Source: Ornithinibacillus gellani (GTDB lineage: Bacteria > Bacillota > Bacilli > Bacillales > Amphibacillaceae). From it: a stretch of 60,466 bases of DNA. The stretch's first letter is position 1; the number at the start of each line of letters is the position of its first letter. Positions 8,236 to 17,156 of the stretch are shown piece after piece. The translations under genes and the position numbers were made by a program. The notes below the pieces were generated by a model. That model was given only the letters and a program-made list of their open reading frames with translations, was not told the origin of the DNA and ran no database searches. The stretch lies in NCBI RefSeq assembly GCF_003730295.1, contig NZ_QTSZ01000015.1, forward strand, positions 1 through 60,466, written 5' to 3'.

Positions 8236-9978
8236 ATGCACGCAATCAAGAAATTATTTCAATATATGAAGCCATATACTTTATTTATCCTGTTAGGTCC
8301 ACTTTTCATGTGTGTGGAAGTAATCATGGATCTATTACAGCCAACATTCATGCAAAAAATGATTGATGTCGGGATTGCTAACCATGACAATGGCTATGTA
8401 ATCAAGCTAGGACTCATTATGTTACTTAGTGCAGTCATCGGATTAATTGGGGGAATGGGAAGCTCTGTCTATGCGGCAAAAGCAGCGGCACATATTTCAA
8501 CAGACGTGCGACGGGATGTATTCCGAAAAACAGAGAGATTTTCCAATCAAAATGTGGATTCCTTTGGGACAGGAAAATTAATTACCATTTTAACGAATGA
8601 TATTACCACGCTACAGCAAGCTGTCATCATGACCTTACGCATATTCGTCCGTGGGCCACTCTTATTTATTGGATCCATCGTTATTGTTTGGCTAACAGCC
8701 CGACAACTGTTTCCCATTTTACTTATTTCGATTCCTATTTTAGCTGCATTCATCTATTTCTTCTCCGTAAAATCTGGAAAGTTATTTGGCAAAGTGCAGC
8801 AAGCAATGGACCAAGTAAATACGAAGCTACAAGAAATGCTTGCTGGCATTCGCGTCATCAAAGCCTTTAATCGTCATGATTATGAAAAAAAGCGCTTTAA
8901 GACGGTAAATGATCTATTAACGAAGCGCAACATGACTGCCGAGCAGCTCATTCTAACCTTAATGCCCGTCATGATGTTCGTCGTCAATTTAGGAATAATC
9001 GCTGGATTATGGCTTGGGGTCATTAAAATAAATGAAGGTACACTGCAGGTTGGGGTCATTTTAGCATTTATCAATTATTTAAACATTATGATGAACGGCC
9101 TAATCAGCAGCAGCCATGTATTAATGCAAATTGCTCGTGCCTTTCCTTCTGCAAATCGTATTGTTCACGTATTGGAAACAAATATCGCGATTACAGACCC
9201 AGTTCAGCCTCGTACCCATCACACTATTCATGGGGAAGTCACCTTTAATCAGGTTAACTTCAGCTACAGTAAAAATGGGGAGCATGTACTAAAGGATATC
9301 ACTTTCCATGCTAAAGCCGGGGATGTCATTGGTATTATCGGCTCGACAGGCAGTGGGAAATCAACGTTATTAAAGCTGATCCCGCGCCTGTATGATCCAG
9401 ATTCCGGGGAAGTACTACTAGACGGTGTTAACATGAAAGCTTTATCAATGGAGCAAATTCGTTCTGCAATTGGATTTGTCCCTCAGAAGGCAACCCTATT
9501 TTCCGGAACGATTCAAGATAATCTTCGCTTTGGGAAGGATTTGGCAACGATTGAAGAGATGGACGTGGCTGCACAAGCTGCGGCTGCCAGTGAATTTATC
9601 GATCGCTTCGAACAACGCTATGAACATCAGCTCACGCAAGGTGCCACCAATCTATCTGGCGGACAAAAACAGCGGCTTTCCATTGCCCGTGCCTTTGTGA
9701 AGCAGCCAAGTATCTTAATATTGGATGACTCCACTTCTGCGATTGATGCACTGTCCGAATTAGCAGTACAGCGGGCTTTAAAAAAAGATTTTACCGATAC
9801 AACCGTATTTATTGTTTCTTCCAAGATTTCATCCATTATTCATGCCGATCAAATACTTGTCATGGAGGATGGTCAGCTTGAGGCGAAAGGTACACATGAG
9901 GAATTATTGCGACATAGTAAGGCATACCAGAAAATCTATCATTCACAAGCTGGAAAGGAGGTAGAAGCATATGGGTAA
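8236..9978 (+). CDS. ABC multidrug-type exporter half, degenerate ATP site (YfiB/BmrC-like)
   Basis: 580 residues: an exporter-type transmembrane domain (about 1-310, six helices) fused to an ATPase domain. Walker A is GSTGSGKST and the signature is LSGGQKQRLS. Walker B reads ILILDDSTSAID, with Asp where the catalytic Glu is expected, and the H-loop position reads VSSK, with Ser instead of His. These changes mark the degenerate half of heterodimeric exporters such as BmrC/BmrD or TM287/TM288. The partner gene overlaps its last eight bases, so the two are co-translated. It likely exports drugs or an endogenous lipid or peptide; the substrate is unknown. Start follows AAGGGG. Confidence 0.87.
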   Translation: MHAIKKLFQYMKPYTLFILLGPLFMCVEVIMDLLQPTFMQKMIDVGIANHDNGYVIKLGLIMLLSAVIGLIGGMGSSVYAAKAAAHISTDVRRDVFRKTERFSNQNVDSFGTGKLITILTNDITTLQQAVIMTLRIFVRGPLLFIGSIVIVWLTARQLFPILLISIPILAAFIYFFSVKSGKLFGKVQQAMDQVNTKLQEMLAGIRVIKAFNRHDYEKKRFKTVNDLLTKRNMTAEQLILTLMPVMMFVVNLGIIAGLWLGVIKINEGTLQVGVILAFINYLNIMMNGLISSSHVLMQIARAFPSANRIVHVLETNIAITDPVQPRTHHTIHGEVTFNQVNFSYSKNGEHVLKDITFHAKAGDVIGIIGSTGSGKSTLLKLIPRLYDPDSGEVLLDGVNMKALSMEQIRSAIGFVPQKATLFSGTIQDNLRFGKDLATIEEMDVAAQAAAASEFIDRFEQRYEHQLTQGATNLSGGQKQRLSIARAFVKQPSILILDDSTSAIDALSELAVQRALKKDFTDTTVFIVSSKISSIIHADQILVMEDGQLEAKGTHEELLRHSKAYQKIYHSQAGKEVEAYG

Positions 9979-11809
9979 AACTACTCCACAACCAGCTCCT
10001 AACATCATGAGGCGTGGGCGCGGTCCGGGAAGATTTGGTCCCGTCGTGAAGGCGAAGGATCCAATGGGTACAATCAAACGAATCTGGCGTTATATGGAAA
10101 AACAAAAAATAGCTTTGATTGCAACAATTGTTTTTGTAGTCATTACAACCGCACTCGGACTTCTTGCCCCTTATATGATTGGTGTGATCGTCGATGATTA
10201 TATTATTCCAATTGATATTCCAGGTACGATTCGGTATGCTGGCTTGCTTGCAGCCGTATATATTGCAACTACTGTGTTTACGTGGTTGCAAAACTTTACG
10301 ATGATTCAGGTTTCCCTCCAGACCATTCGGAAATTACGGCAAGAATTATTTAATAAATTTCAAACCTTGTCCCTCCGATTTTTTGATAAGCGAACAACAG
10401 GGGATTTGATGAGTCGCGTAACCAATGATATCGATAATTTAAATCAAGCACTTGGGCAAAGTGTCGTACAAATCTTCTCCTCTGTTTTAATGGTATTTGG
10501 TGTTGGTATTGCCATGTTTTCTTTAAACTGGGTGCTAGCGATTGTAACCCTGCTTGTCATCCCAATCATGATGTATACAACCAAGAAGTTAATCAAATAT
10601 AGCAGCAGTTTTTTCATTCAACGGCAAAGAGATCTAGGTGAATTAAACGGATTTATTGAGGAATCTATTTCAGGAAATGAAGTCATTACGTTATTTGGCA
10701 AGGAAGAACAAATTGACGAGCAATTTTCTTCAATTAATGAGCGCTTGCGTCATTCTGCCATGTCAGCAGATACCGTGTCAGGCTTTCTTGGGCCAGTGAA
10801 CAACTTTATTAATAATATGGGGTTAGGCTTTGTGATTGCAATTGGTGCAGTACTTACGGTCAATGATTTAGCAACGGTTGGGATTATTGCTGCTTTCGTA
10901 ACGTACTCCAGACAATTCTTCCGTCCCATCAATCAGCTATCCAATTTATTAAATACCTTTCAATCTGCCATCGCTGGTGCGGAGCGGGTTTTTGAAATTA
11001 TGGATGAAACACCTGATTTAGCAGATAAGTCGAATCCTATTCAGGTAGATTCATTCCAGGGTGAAGTGGAGTTCTCGCATGTTAACTTTTCCTATGAGGC
11101 TGGGCAATCCACCTTAAAGGACATACATTTTCACGTACAAGCAGGAGAAAAGATTGCATTGGTTGGTCCTACCGGGTCAGGGAAAACAACGATGATTAAC
11201 TTGCTCATGCGCTTTTATGATGTTAATGAAGGTCAATTGAAAATTGATGGACATGATATCCGCGATTATCAATTAAGTCAGCTGCGCAAAAAAATTGGCG
11301 TTGTTTTACAGGATACCTTCCTCTTTTCCGGAACGATTATGGAGAATATCCGCTACGGACAATTGGAAGCAACCGATGAAGCAGTAATCTCCGCTGCAAA
11401 AATGGCGTCTGCCCATCATTTCATCAAACATTTACCAGCAGGCTATCATACAGAAATCACGTCAGGCGGCTCCAATTTAAGTCAAGGACAACGGCAATTA
11501 TTAGCTATTGCACGAGCCATTTTAGCAGATTCAGATATATTAATTTTGGATGAAGCAACGTCTAGTATTGATACGAATACAGAAATGGAAATTCAAGAAG
11601 GTATCAACCGATTAACGGAAGGACGAACCAGTTTCGTTATCGCCCACCGTTTAAAAACGATTGAAAATGCAGATCGAATATTGGTCATTCATCATGGGGA
11701 GATTATAGAATCAGGTACACATCAAGCATTGCTCCAGCAGAATGGTTTTTATAAACAAATGTATGAGAGCCAATTTAACATGCAAGGGGATTCCGCTAGC
11801 GTATCATAG
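9971..11809 (+). CDS. ABC multidrug-type exporter half, canonical ATP site (YfiC/BmrD-like)
   Basis: 612 residues with an N-terminal extension of about 35 residues, a six-helix exporter domain (about 40-345) and an ATPase domain. Walker A is GPTGSGKTT, Walker B is ILILDEATSSID with the catalytic Glu present, and the H-loop is IAHRLKT. The signature is LSQGQRQLL, the variant LSxGQ common in this subfamily. It supplies the catalytic Glu and His missing from the partner encoded just upstream, which it overlaps by eight bases. GGAGG lies nine bases before the ATG. The pair is expected to work as an obligate heterodimer under the PadR regulator. Confidence 0.88.
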   Translation: MGKTTPQPAPNIMRRGRGPGRFGPVVKAKDPMGTIKRIWRYMEKQKIALIATIVFVVITTALGLLAPYMIGVIVDDYIIPIDIPGTIRYAGLLAAVYIATTVFTWLQNFTMIQVSLQTIRKLRQELFNKFQTLSLRFFDKRTTGDLMSRVTNDIDNLNQALGQSVVQIFSSVLMVFGVGIAMFSLNWVLAIVTLLVIPIMMYTTKKLIKYSSSFFIQRQRDLGELNGFIEESISGNEVITLFGKEEQIDEQFSSINERLRHSAMSADTVSGFLGPVNNFINNMGLGFVIAIGAVLTVNDLATVGIIAAFVTYSRQFFRPINQLSNLLNTFQSAIAGAERVFEIMDETPDLADKSNPIQVDSFQGEVEFSHVNFSYEAGQSTLKDIHFHVQAGEKIALVGPTGSGKTTMINLLMRFYDVNEGQLKIDGHDIRDYQLSQLRKKIGVVLQDTFLFSGTIMENIRYGQLEATDEAVISAAKMASAHHFIKHLPAGYHTEITSGGSNLSQGQRQLLAIARAILADSDILILDEATSSIDTNTEMEIQEGINRLTEGRTSFVIAHRLKTIENADRILVIHHGEIIESGTHQALLQQNGFYKQMYESQFNMQGDSASVS

Positions 11810-11812
11810 GAT

Positions 11813-11865
11813 TGCAATGGGCTGGCTGTGGTCATATACAGGAATGCACACGGCCAACCCTTGAT
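11813..11865 (+). terminator. Possible terminator after the ABC operon
   Basis: GGGCTGGCTGTG faces CACGGCCAACCC across about 20 bases, a GC-rich stem with one or two G-T pairs. There is no T-run after it, so termination may be weak or factor-assisted. Confidence 0.4.
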
Positions 11866-11989
11866 TCAAAACGAGCAAAACAGAAAACATATGCTACAAT
11901 ATACATATATCGTATTTCTGTGTAAAATATTTCATTTTCCCTTTTATTATTGCAGTCTGATTTCATTTTTTTGCACGTCTTAAATGTCA

Positions 11990-12018
11990 TTGAAAATCTT
12001 GTCGGATATCATTATAAT
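11990..12018 (+). promoter_or_regulatory. Sigma-A promoter for the LCP-family gene
   Basis: TTGAAA, 17 bases, TATAAT: near-consensus boxes with optimal spacing, 32 bases before the start codon at 12051. The preceding 180 bases hold no other clear feature. Confidence 0.85.
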
Positions 12019-12050
12019 AGGAAAGACTCCATTCCAAAGGGGAAAACAAC

Positions 12051-13037
12051 ATGGCACAACGTGTAGTACGTACAGTTAAAAAGAAAAAAATTAGAAAAAC
12101 AGTCCTTCTCATCCTGATTGCGATTATTGCAATTGTCAGTTACGGGATTTATATGGCTGTTACAACATATATGGCTGCAAGCAATTCGTATGATGACCTT
12201 GGCAGAGAAAAGTCTGCCCTTCGCGACGAAGCTGTTTCGATTCGTAAGGACCCCGTCTCCATTCTCATTATGGGTGTTGAGGATTATTCCAGCGATGGCG
12301 ATCACGGCAGAACAGATACACTAATGCTCGCAACATTTAGTCCCAATGACGAACGATTGAAGTTGCTTAGTATCCCACGTGATACACTCGTGGATATCGT
12401 TGGTCGTGATCAAAAAAGTAAAATCAACCATGCCTATGCTTTTGGCGGAAAAAAGATGACGATTGAAACGGTTGAGCAATTACTTGATATTCCGATTGAT
12501 TATTATGCAACGGTTAATTTCGATGCATTTAAAAATATTGTTGATATTCTAGGTGGTATTACGGTAGATGTACCCTTTTCATTTGAACAAAATAGTGATG
12601 ATCGCAAAGCAGAAAAACTGCAGTTTACGGAAGGTCAAATGGATTTAGATGGTCGCCATGCTTTAGCTTTTGCCAGAATGCGGATGTCTGATCCACGTGG
12701 AGATATCGGTCGAAACGAAAGACAGCAAACTGTTATCAAAGCGATTATCGAAAAAGCTGTATCACCGAGCTCCATCACGAAAATTGATGATATTGTAGAA
12801 GTTATCGGTGACAATGTCGAAACGAATATGCGTATTCGGGAAGGCTTGGCTTTCTATAAAACCTATTCTGATTTTAAAACGAGTCAGATCGACCAGATTA
12901 CCTTTCAAACCATGCCAGAACGAATCAATGGTATTAGCTATCAAGTAGCAGATGAAGCATCTTTAGAGGAAGCAAAAACAATCCTAAAGCAGCACTTGGA
13001 AATTGATGGCTATTCACCAGACCAAGCAGCACCATAA
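12051..13037 (+). CDS. LytR-CpsA-Psr (LCP) family wall-polymer ligase
   Basis: 328 residues: a basic N-terminus, one membrane segment (about 19-37), then an extracellular LCP domain. The family motifs are present: GRTDTLMLATF, LLSIPRDT, KINHAYAFGG, FVNFDAFKNIVDILGGI-type strand (here VNFDAFKNIVDILGG) and GRHALAFARMRMSDPRGD with the Arg-rich active site. LCP enzymes (TagT/U/V in B. subtilis) move teichoic or other wall polymers from undecaprenyl pyrophosphate to peptidoglycan. Having a strong promoter and its own terminator, it is a single-gene unit. Its position between TagGH and an OatA-type gene fits a role in attaching the polymer made by the flanking loci. Confidence 0.92.
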   Translation: MAQRVVRTVKKKKIRKTVLLILIAIIAIVSYGIYMAVTTYMAASNSYDDLGREKSALRDEAVSIRKDPVSILIMGVEDYSSDGDHGRTDTLMLATFSPNDERLKLLSIPRDTLVDIVGRDQKSKINHAYAFGGKKMTIETVEQLLDIPIDYYATVNFDAFKNIVDILGGITVDVPFSFEQNSDDRKAEKLQFTEGQMDLDGRHALAFARMRMSDPRGDIGRNERQQTVIKAIIEKAVSPSSITKIDDIVEVIGDNVETNMRIREGLAFYKTYSDFKTSQIDQITFQTMPERINGISYQVADEASLEEAKTILKQHLEIDGYSPDQAAP

Positions 13038-13046
13038 TTTAACGGA

Positions 13047-13090
13047 AAAACGGGTTTTCTGTCCTTTCTGGATAGAGAACCCGTTTATTT
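13047..13090 (+). terminator. Terminator of the LCP gene
   Basis: AAACGGGTTTTCT pairs with AGAGAACCCGTTT, followed by ATTTTAT; it starts ten bases after the stop codon. Confidence 0.8.
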
Positions 13091-13121
13091 TATGTATGGG
13101 AAATAGGCGAAGCTGATGGTA

Positions 13122-13150
13122 TTCACAAGCTGGGACATTTCCGATATGAT
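13122..13150 (+). promoter_or_regulatory. Promoter for the OatA-type gene
   Basis: TTCACA, 17 bases, TATGAT, 40 bases before the chosen start. Confidence 0.65.
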
Positions 13151-13190
13151 AGAGTTTATATGATGCGCAATTTTTTAGAGGATGATACAT

Positions 13191-15182
13191 ATGACAAACA
13201 AACTACCGAAAAAAAGATTCCGAACAGAAATTGAAGGCTTACGGGCTGTAGCTGCTTTACTCGTAGCGATCTACCATATTTGGATGGGAACTGTTTCCGG
13301 AGGAGTAGATGTTTTTTTCGTTGTCTCTGGATTTTTAATCACCACGTCTTTACTATCACGGTTTGAGCGAAACCATGCTGTGGATTTCTTCGGCTTTATT
13401 TTAAGACTGGCGAAGCGATTATTCCCCATCGGATTCCTAGTTTTATTCGTCATAACCGTAGCCAATATGCTATGGCTGCCGCATATTCAATGGGAACATT
13501 CCGTCAAAGAGGCATTCGCTTCTGCGCTTTATTTTGAAAATTGGCAGCTCGCAACAAATGCTATCGATTATTTGGCCCAGCATAATGAAGCGAGTCCATA
13601 TCAGCATTATTGGGCCATGTCTGTACAGGGACAATTTTATCTCCTTTGGCCACTGTTATTGGCACTCGCTATTCTATTAGCTAAATACATATTTAAACGG
13701 TCTGTTCGCCAAACATTTTTATACGTCATCATTGGTGCATCCGTGCTCTCCTTCGGTTATTCCATCTATATTACAGCTGTTAATCAACCATGGGCATATT
13801 TTGATACGTTTGCAAGGGTATGGGAATTTGGTGTAGGCGGTATTGCTGCCTTGCTCTTATCTCAGGTCAAATTGGGTAAGGCTCCTTCCTTTCTATTAGG
13901 TTGGATTGGTCTTTTCGCTATTGTATCCTGTGGCATTATTTTTCAGGTCTCATCTGTTTTTCCGGGATATGCAGCCATGTGGCCAATTTTAAGTGCCATC
14001 TGCATCATCGTCGCTGGGAATCATGGTGGAAAATTTGGTGTACATTCCTTTTTAGGTGCAAAACCATTGGTAAAGCTGGGTTCCATTTCCTATGGGCTTT
14101 ATTTATGGCACTGGCCAGTATTAATCTTTTATCTCATTTTTACTGGCAAGGAAAACGTACCTATTTTGGATGGTATTCTATTAATATTGCTATCGATATT
14201 GCTAGCCTTTGTATCTACGAGATTAATAGAAAAGCCCATTCGTGGCAGAGATTTTTCTCCTGCTAACTGGAAATCATGGGGCACCATAGCAACCTTGCTT
14301 ATTCCTGTATTACTTACTGCTGGCATCTGGAATGGAATGGTTGAGAAATCGAATGCCGAGCTTGCTGTTTCCCTGCCTCAGGACACTTATCCGGGCGCAA
14401 TGGCTTTTGCCATGGGACAGGGGGAAGAAGCTTATACAGGCGAGGTACCAATTATGCCATCACCGCTTCAATCCAGGAGTGACTTACCAAAGATATATGA
14501 CGATGGCTGCCATCAACGTGCAGGAGATGCGGATGTGATTGAATGTGAATATGGCGTGACAGATCAGCCTGCCTACACGATTGCGCTCGTCGGTGGTTCT
14601 CATTCAGCCCATTGGCTACCAGCACTAGAGGCCATTGCAGCGAAGGAAAATATTCATATCCTGTCATACACGAAAAGTGGCTGCAGATTTTCAACAAGTG
14701 AAGATGCCGAGGAAGATTGTCAGGAATGGAATCAAAATCTATTGGATATTCTAGTCAAGCAAAAACTTGATTTAGTCTTTACAACGGCTACACTTCCAAA
14801 TAATAAATATGTTCCAGAAGATTATGTCGCCCAATGGCAAATACTAGACGATGCGGGCATAGATGTATTCGCAATTCGAGATACACCGTGGTTTTCATTC
14901 GATATTGCGGCATGTGTAGATGAATACGGACCAAATGCGAGTAAATGCAGTGTGCCACGCGAGGAAGTCATACCAGTTGAAAATCCATGGGAGGAGTTGG
15001 AGCAACCACCAAAAAACGTTACCTATTTAGATTTAACAGACTACTTTTGTGGTGAAACAGAATGTAAACCAGTCGTTGGTAATATGTTGATTTACCGGGA
15101 TCATAGTCATATTACGGCGACCTACGCAGAAACATTGGCTCCAATGCTATTTGAGGACTTCATGACGGCATTAAAAAATTAA
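13191..15182 (+). CDS. OatA-type membrane O-acyltransferase (acyltransferase 3 + SGNH domain)
   Basis: 663 residues. Residues about 1-380 form the acyltransferase-3 membrane domain of ten or so helices, opening with RTEIEGLRAVAALLVAIYH and VDVFFVVSGFLIT. The extracellular C-terminal part is SGNH-like: GGSHSAHW holds the nucleophile Ser, and DHSHITATYAE the C-terminal Asp/His pair. OatA-type proteins carry acetyl groups across the membrane and place them on peptidoglycan or wall glycans, giving lysozyme resistance. An upstream in-frame ATG at 13182 sits directly against AGAGG, so ATG 13191 with a nine-base gap is chosen. The precise acceptor cannot be told from sequence. Confidence 0.87.
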   Translation: MTNKLPKKRFRTEIEGLRAVAALLVAIYHIWMGTVSGGVDVFFVVSGFLITTSLLSRFERNHAVDFFGFILRLAKRLFPIGFLVLFVITVANMLWLPHIQWEHSVKEAFASALYFENWQLATNAIDYLAQHNEASPYQHYWAMSVQGQFYLLWPLLLALAILLAKYIFKRSVRQTFLYVIIGASVLSFGYSIYITAVNQPWAYFDTFARVWEFGVGGIAALLLSQVKLGKAPSFLLGWIGLFAIVSCGIIFQVSSVFPGYAAMWPILSAICIIVAGNHGGKFGVHSFLGAKPLVKLGSISYGLYLWHWPVLIFYLIFTGKENVPILDGILLILLSILLAFVSTRLIEKPIRGRDFSPANWKSWGTIATLLIPVLLTAGIWNGMVEKSNAELAVSLPQDTYPGAMAFAMGQGEEAYTGEVPIMPSPLQSRSDLPKIYDDGCHQRAGDADVIECEYGVTDQPAYTIALVGGSHSAHWLPALEAIAAKENIHILSYTKSGCRFSTSEDAEEDCQEWNQNLLDILVKQKLDLVFTTATLPNNKYVPEDYVAQWQILDDAGIDVFAIRDTPWFSFDIAACVDEYGPNASKCSVPREEVIPVENPWEELEQPPKNVTYLDLTDYFCGETECKPVVGNMLIYRDHSHITATYAETLAPMLFEDFMTALKN

Positions 15183-15186
15183 TCAT

Positions 15187-15228
15187 AAAAAAGTGCAATC
15201 TGTCGGCTTGGACAAATTGCACTTTTTT
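15187..15228. terminator. Bidirectional terminator between convergent genes
   Basis: AAAAAAGTGCAAT pairs with ATTGCACTTTTTT. A-run and T-run flank the stem on both sides, so it can end both the OatA-type transcript (plus) and the amidase transcript (minus). Confidence 0.9.
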
Positions 15229-15237
15229 CATGTCGTA

Positions 15238-16962
15238 TTATTTAATAAGCTTGCTTAAGTCTAATTCGATCTCTCCACTAACCGATTTAAGCCCACCTAC
15301 AATAGTTAACCCATTCGGAGATTTTTGTTTGAAATAGGATTCAACTGCTTTTGGTACCTTGCTTCCAACAAGTAGGACACCCGTTTTTTCTTTTGATGCA
15401 AGTGCTGCACTTGTTAATGCATCAGGAAATTCCAAGCCTGTCGTTACAAAGTATTCCTTACTCTTGTCATGGAAAGCCTCTGTGACCTTGACTGCAGTCG
15501 CAAATCGGTCTTTTCCTTCAATCCGTGTTGGATTTGGCAGTTGCTTGTACACTTTGTCTGAAACGGCCAATGGTCCCCCAACCACCGTTGTTTTTCGAAC
15601 GCCATTGGCTATAACCGCTTCTTTCGTTGCTTTAGAGTATTTATTCGGTTGTACAAGAAGGACTGGCATCCCCTTCTGTGCCGCGTATGGTGCAATGGAC
15701 AGGGCATCCGGGTACATGTAGCCATTCACAATCGCGGCTTCCTTCGTGTCCTTTCCCTTCCAAACATCTTTGGCAATTTCGACAGCTGTTTCCTCTCTTG
15801 TTCTGCCTGCAAGTCTTCGTGTATATAAGCCCATATCATGTAGCTTCTTTTCAACATCACTGTTCACCGCTTGATTGCCACCTAAAATATAAACGTTTTT
15901 GGCACCAAGCCGTTTAATTTCTTTTTCAGTTACAGCTGTTAATTTATGAGATTGTGTTAGCAGTAGTGGTGCCTTATATTTTTGTGCAAAGCTTACACCT
16001 GCCAGTGCATCTGCATAATCATCACCACGTGCTAACACGATATTGGTTGCTTTATTCCAACCAGCTTTACTCACTTCGACAGCCGTTGAATATCGACTAT
16101 CTCCAGCCAAGCGTTCTAGACTTAACGCCTGGTATTTCTCTTTGACTAATTTAACGAAATCTGAATACTTATAACCATATTTAGCAAAATAACCATGTGG
16201 GTCTACGTGTGTCGTTCCACCAAGCCATTTGGAAACAGCCCGATGTGACCACAGGCTTCCTTTCCCACTGTCTTCAGCACTTGTTACACCTAGATCATAT
16301 TTAACAAGTACACTAGCAATATAACTGGTGTAATTTTGAATCGAGCGAGCAAATTGATCAAACGTTTTAACCTCGACTAACTCCACATGGACAAATCGTT
16401 GGTTGGCTACCGGACCTGCACCCCATGCTGCATAATCAGTTGGATGGACTTCGATAATATGATTGTGATCAACAAATGCATGAACAAACGCATTTTTATA
16501 GTTTCGTGACATCCAAGATATTTCTTGCTCAATGGTTGAATTGGGGTTTGCTGTCTCATGCGCAACGACACCCTCTACTCCACCTAAGCCATTACGATAT
16601 GTAAACTTAGGTAAAAAGCTCAGATGTCGATCTTCTTGTTTTGCGATTGGTAGTTTATTTTGCTTAATATAGTTATTTACATCCGGATAACTGCTATTCA
16701 ACTGAACTTTCTCTTCTGGATCAGCATGTGGATGTTCACTTTCTATTTTTCCATCACGCCATCCCTCAGGAACATATTGTAGCTGTTCTTCATTGAACTT
16801 ACTTATATCAATTCCATATACCTCTGTTCCATATTTTATCCCAAATTCATTATAGTCTTCCTTGTCCTTTTCCGGACCTGCCATAGTGGACGCTGGAGCG
16901 GTCCAAATTAAAGTGGATGCCATGGCAGTTGCAATGAACATTGTTGTGAAACGATTTCTCAT
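15238..16962 (-). CDS. N-acetylmuramoyl-L-alanine amidase (amidase_2) with three CWB2 repeats
   Basis: 574 residues from the chosen start. A signal peptide ends near ASTMAG. An amidase_2 domain spans about 125-265: VVAHETANPN carries the first zinc-ligand His (135) and THVDPHGYF the later His/Asp site. Three CWB2 repeats fill residues about 283-574 (ERLAGDSRYSTAVEVSK starts the first). It would cleave the bond between muramic acid and the stem peptide while held on the wall by CWB2. An upstream in-frame start exists at 16995, but AGGAGG sits six bases before the ATG at 16962. It is the outermost member of a run of seven CWB2 genes on this strand. Confidence 0.9.
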   Translation of the reverse strand: MRNRFTTMFIATAMASTLIWTAPASTMAGPEKDKEDYNEFGIKYGTEVYGIDISKFNEEQLQYVPEGWRDGKIESEHPHADPEEKVQLNSSYPDVNNYIKQNKLPIAKQEDRHLSFLPKFTYRNGLGGVEGVVAHETANPNSTIEQEISWMSRNYKNAFVHAFVDHNHIIEVHPTDYAAWGAGPVANQRFVHVELVEVKTFDQFARSIQNYTSYIASVLVKYDLGVTSAEDSGKGSLWSHRAVSKWLGGTTHVDPHGYFAKYGYKYSDFVKLVKEKYQALSLERLAGDSRYSTAVEVSKAGWNKATNIVLARGDDYADALAGVSFAQKYKAPLLLTQSHKLTAVTEKEIKRLGAKNVYILGGNQAVNSDVEKKLHDMGLYTRRLAGRTREETAVEIAKDVWKGKDTKEAAIVNGYMYPDALSIAPYAAQKGMPVLLVQPNKYSKATKEAVIANGVRKTTVVGGPLAVSDKVYKQLPNPTRIEGKDRFATAVKVTEAFHDKSKEYFVTTGLEFPDALTSAALASKEKTGVLLVGSKVPKAVESYFKQKSPNGLTIVGGLKSVSGEIELDLSKLIK

Positions 16963-17005
16963 GATGACCTCCTGTAAATAATAGTAATCTTCCATACCCC
17001 ATCTA

Positions 17006-17033
17006 TCATCGGCATTCTACTAATCTTTATGTA
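17006..17033 (-). promoter_or_regulatory. Weak sigma-D-like promoter ahead of the amidase gene
   Basis: The minus strand has GCCGATGA, close to the sigma-D -10 consensus GCCGATAT, with TACA 16 bases upstream in place of TAAA (a TAAA is present, but only 12 bases away). B. subtilis autolysin genes lytC, lytD and lytF use sigma-D, which is why this is recorded. Evidence is thin. Confidence 0.25.
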
Positions 17034-17107
17034 GCTGGTATGAATTATTTCTATTGAAACATGGTTGTATTATATCAAAAAAAGTAAAGTAATTGGAAAA
17101 AAGAAGA

Positions 17108-17141
17108 AAAAGGGTTGTCTCAACTACGTGACAACCCTTTT
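17108..17141 (-). terminator. Terminator of the 1538-residue protease gene
   Basis: On the minus strand AAAAGGGTTGTC pairs with GACAACCCTTTTT; it starts 16 bases after the stop codon at 17157. Confidence 0.88.
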
Positions 17142-17156
17142 CTTTTGTTCATCTTC

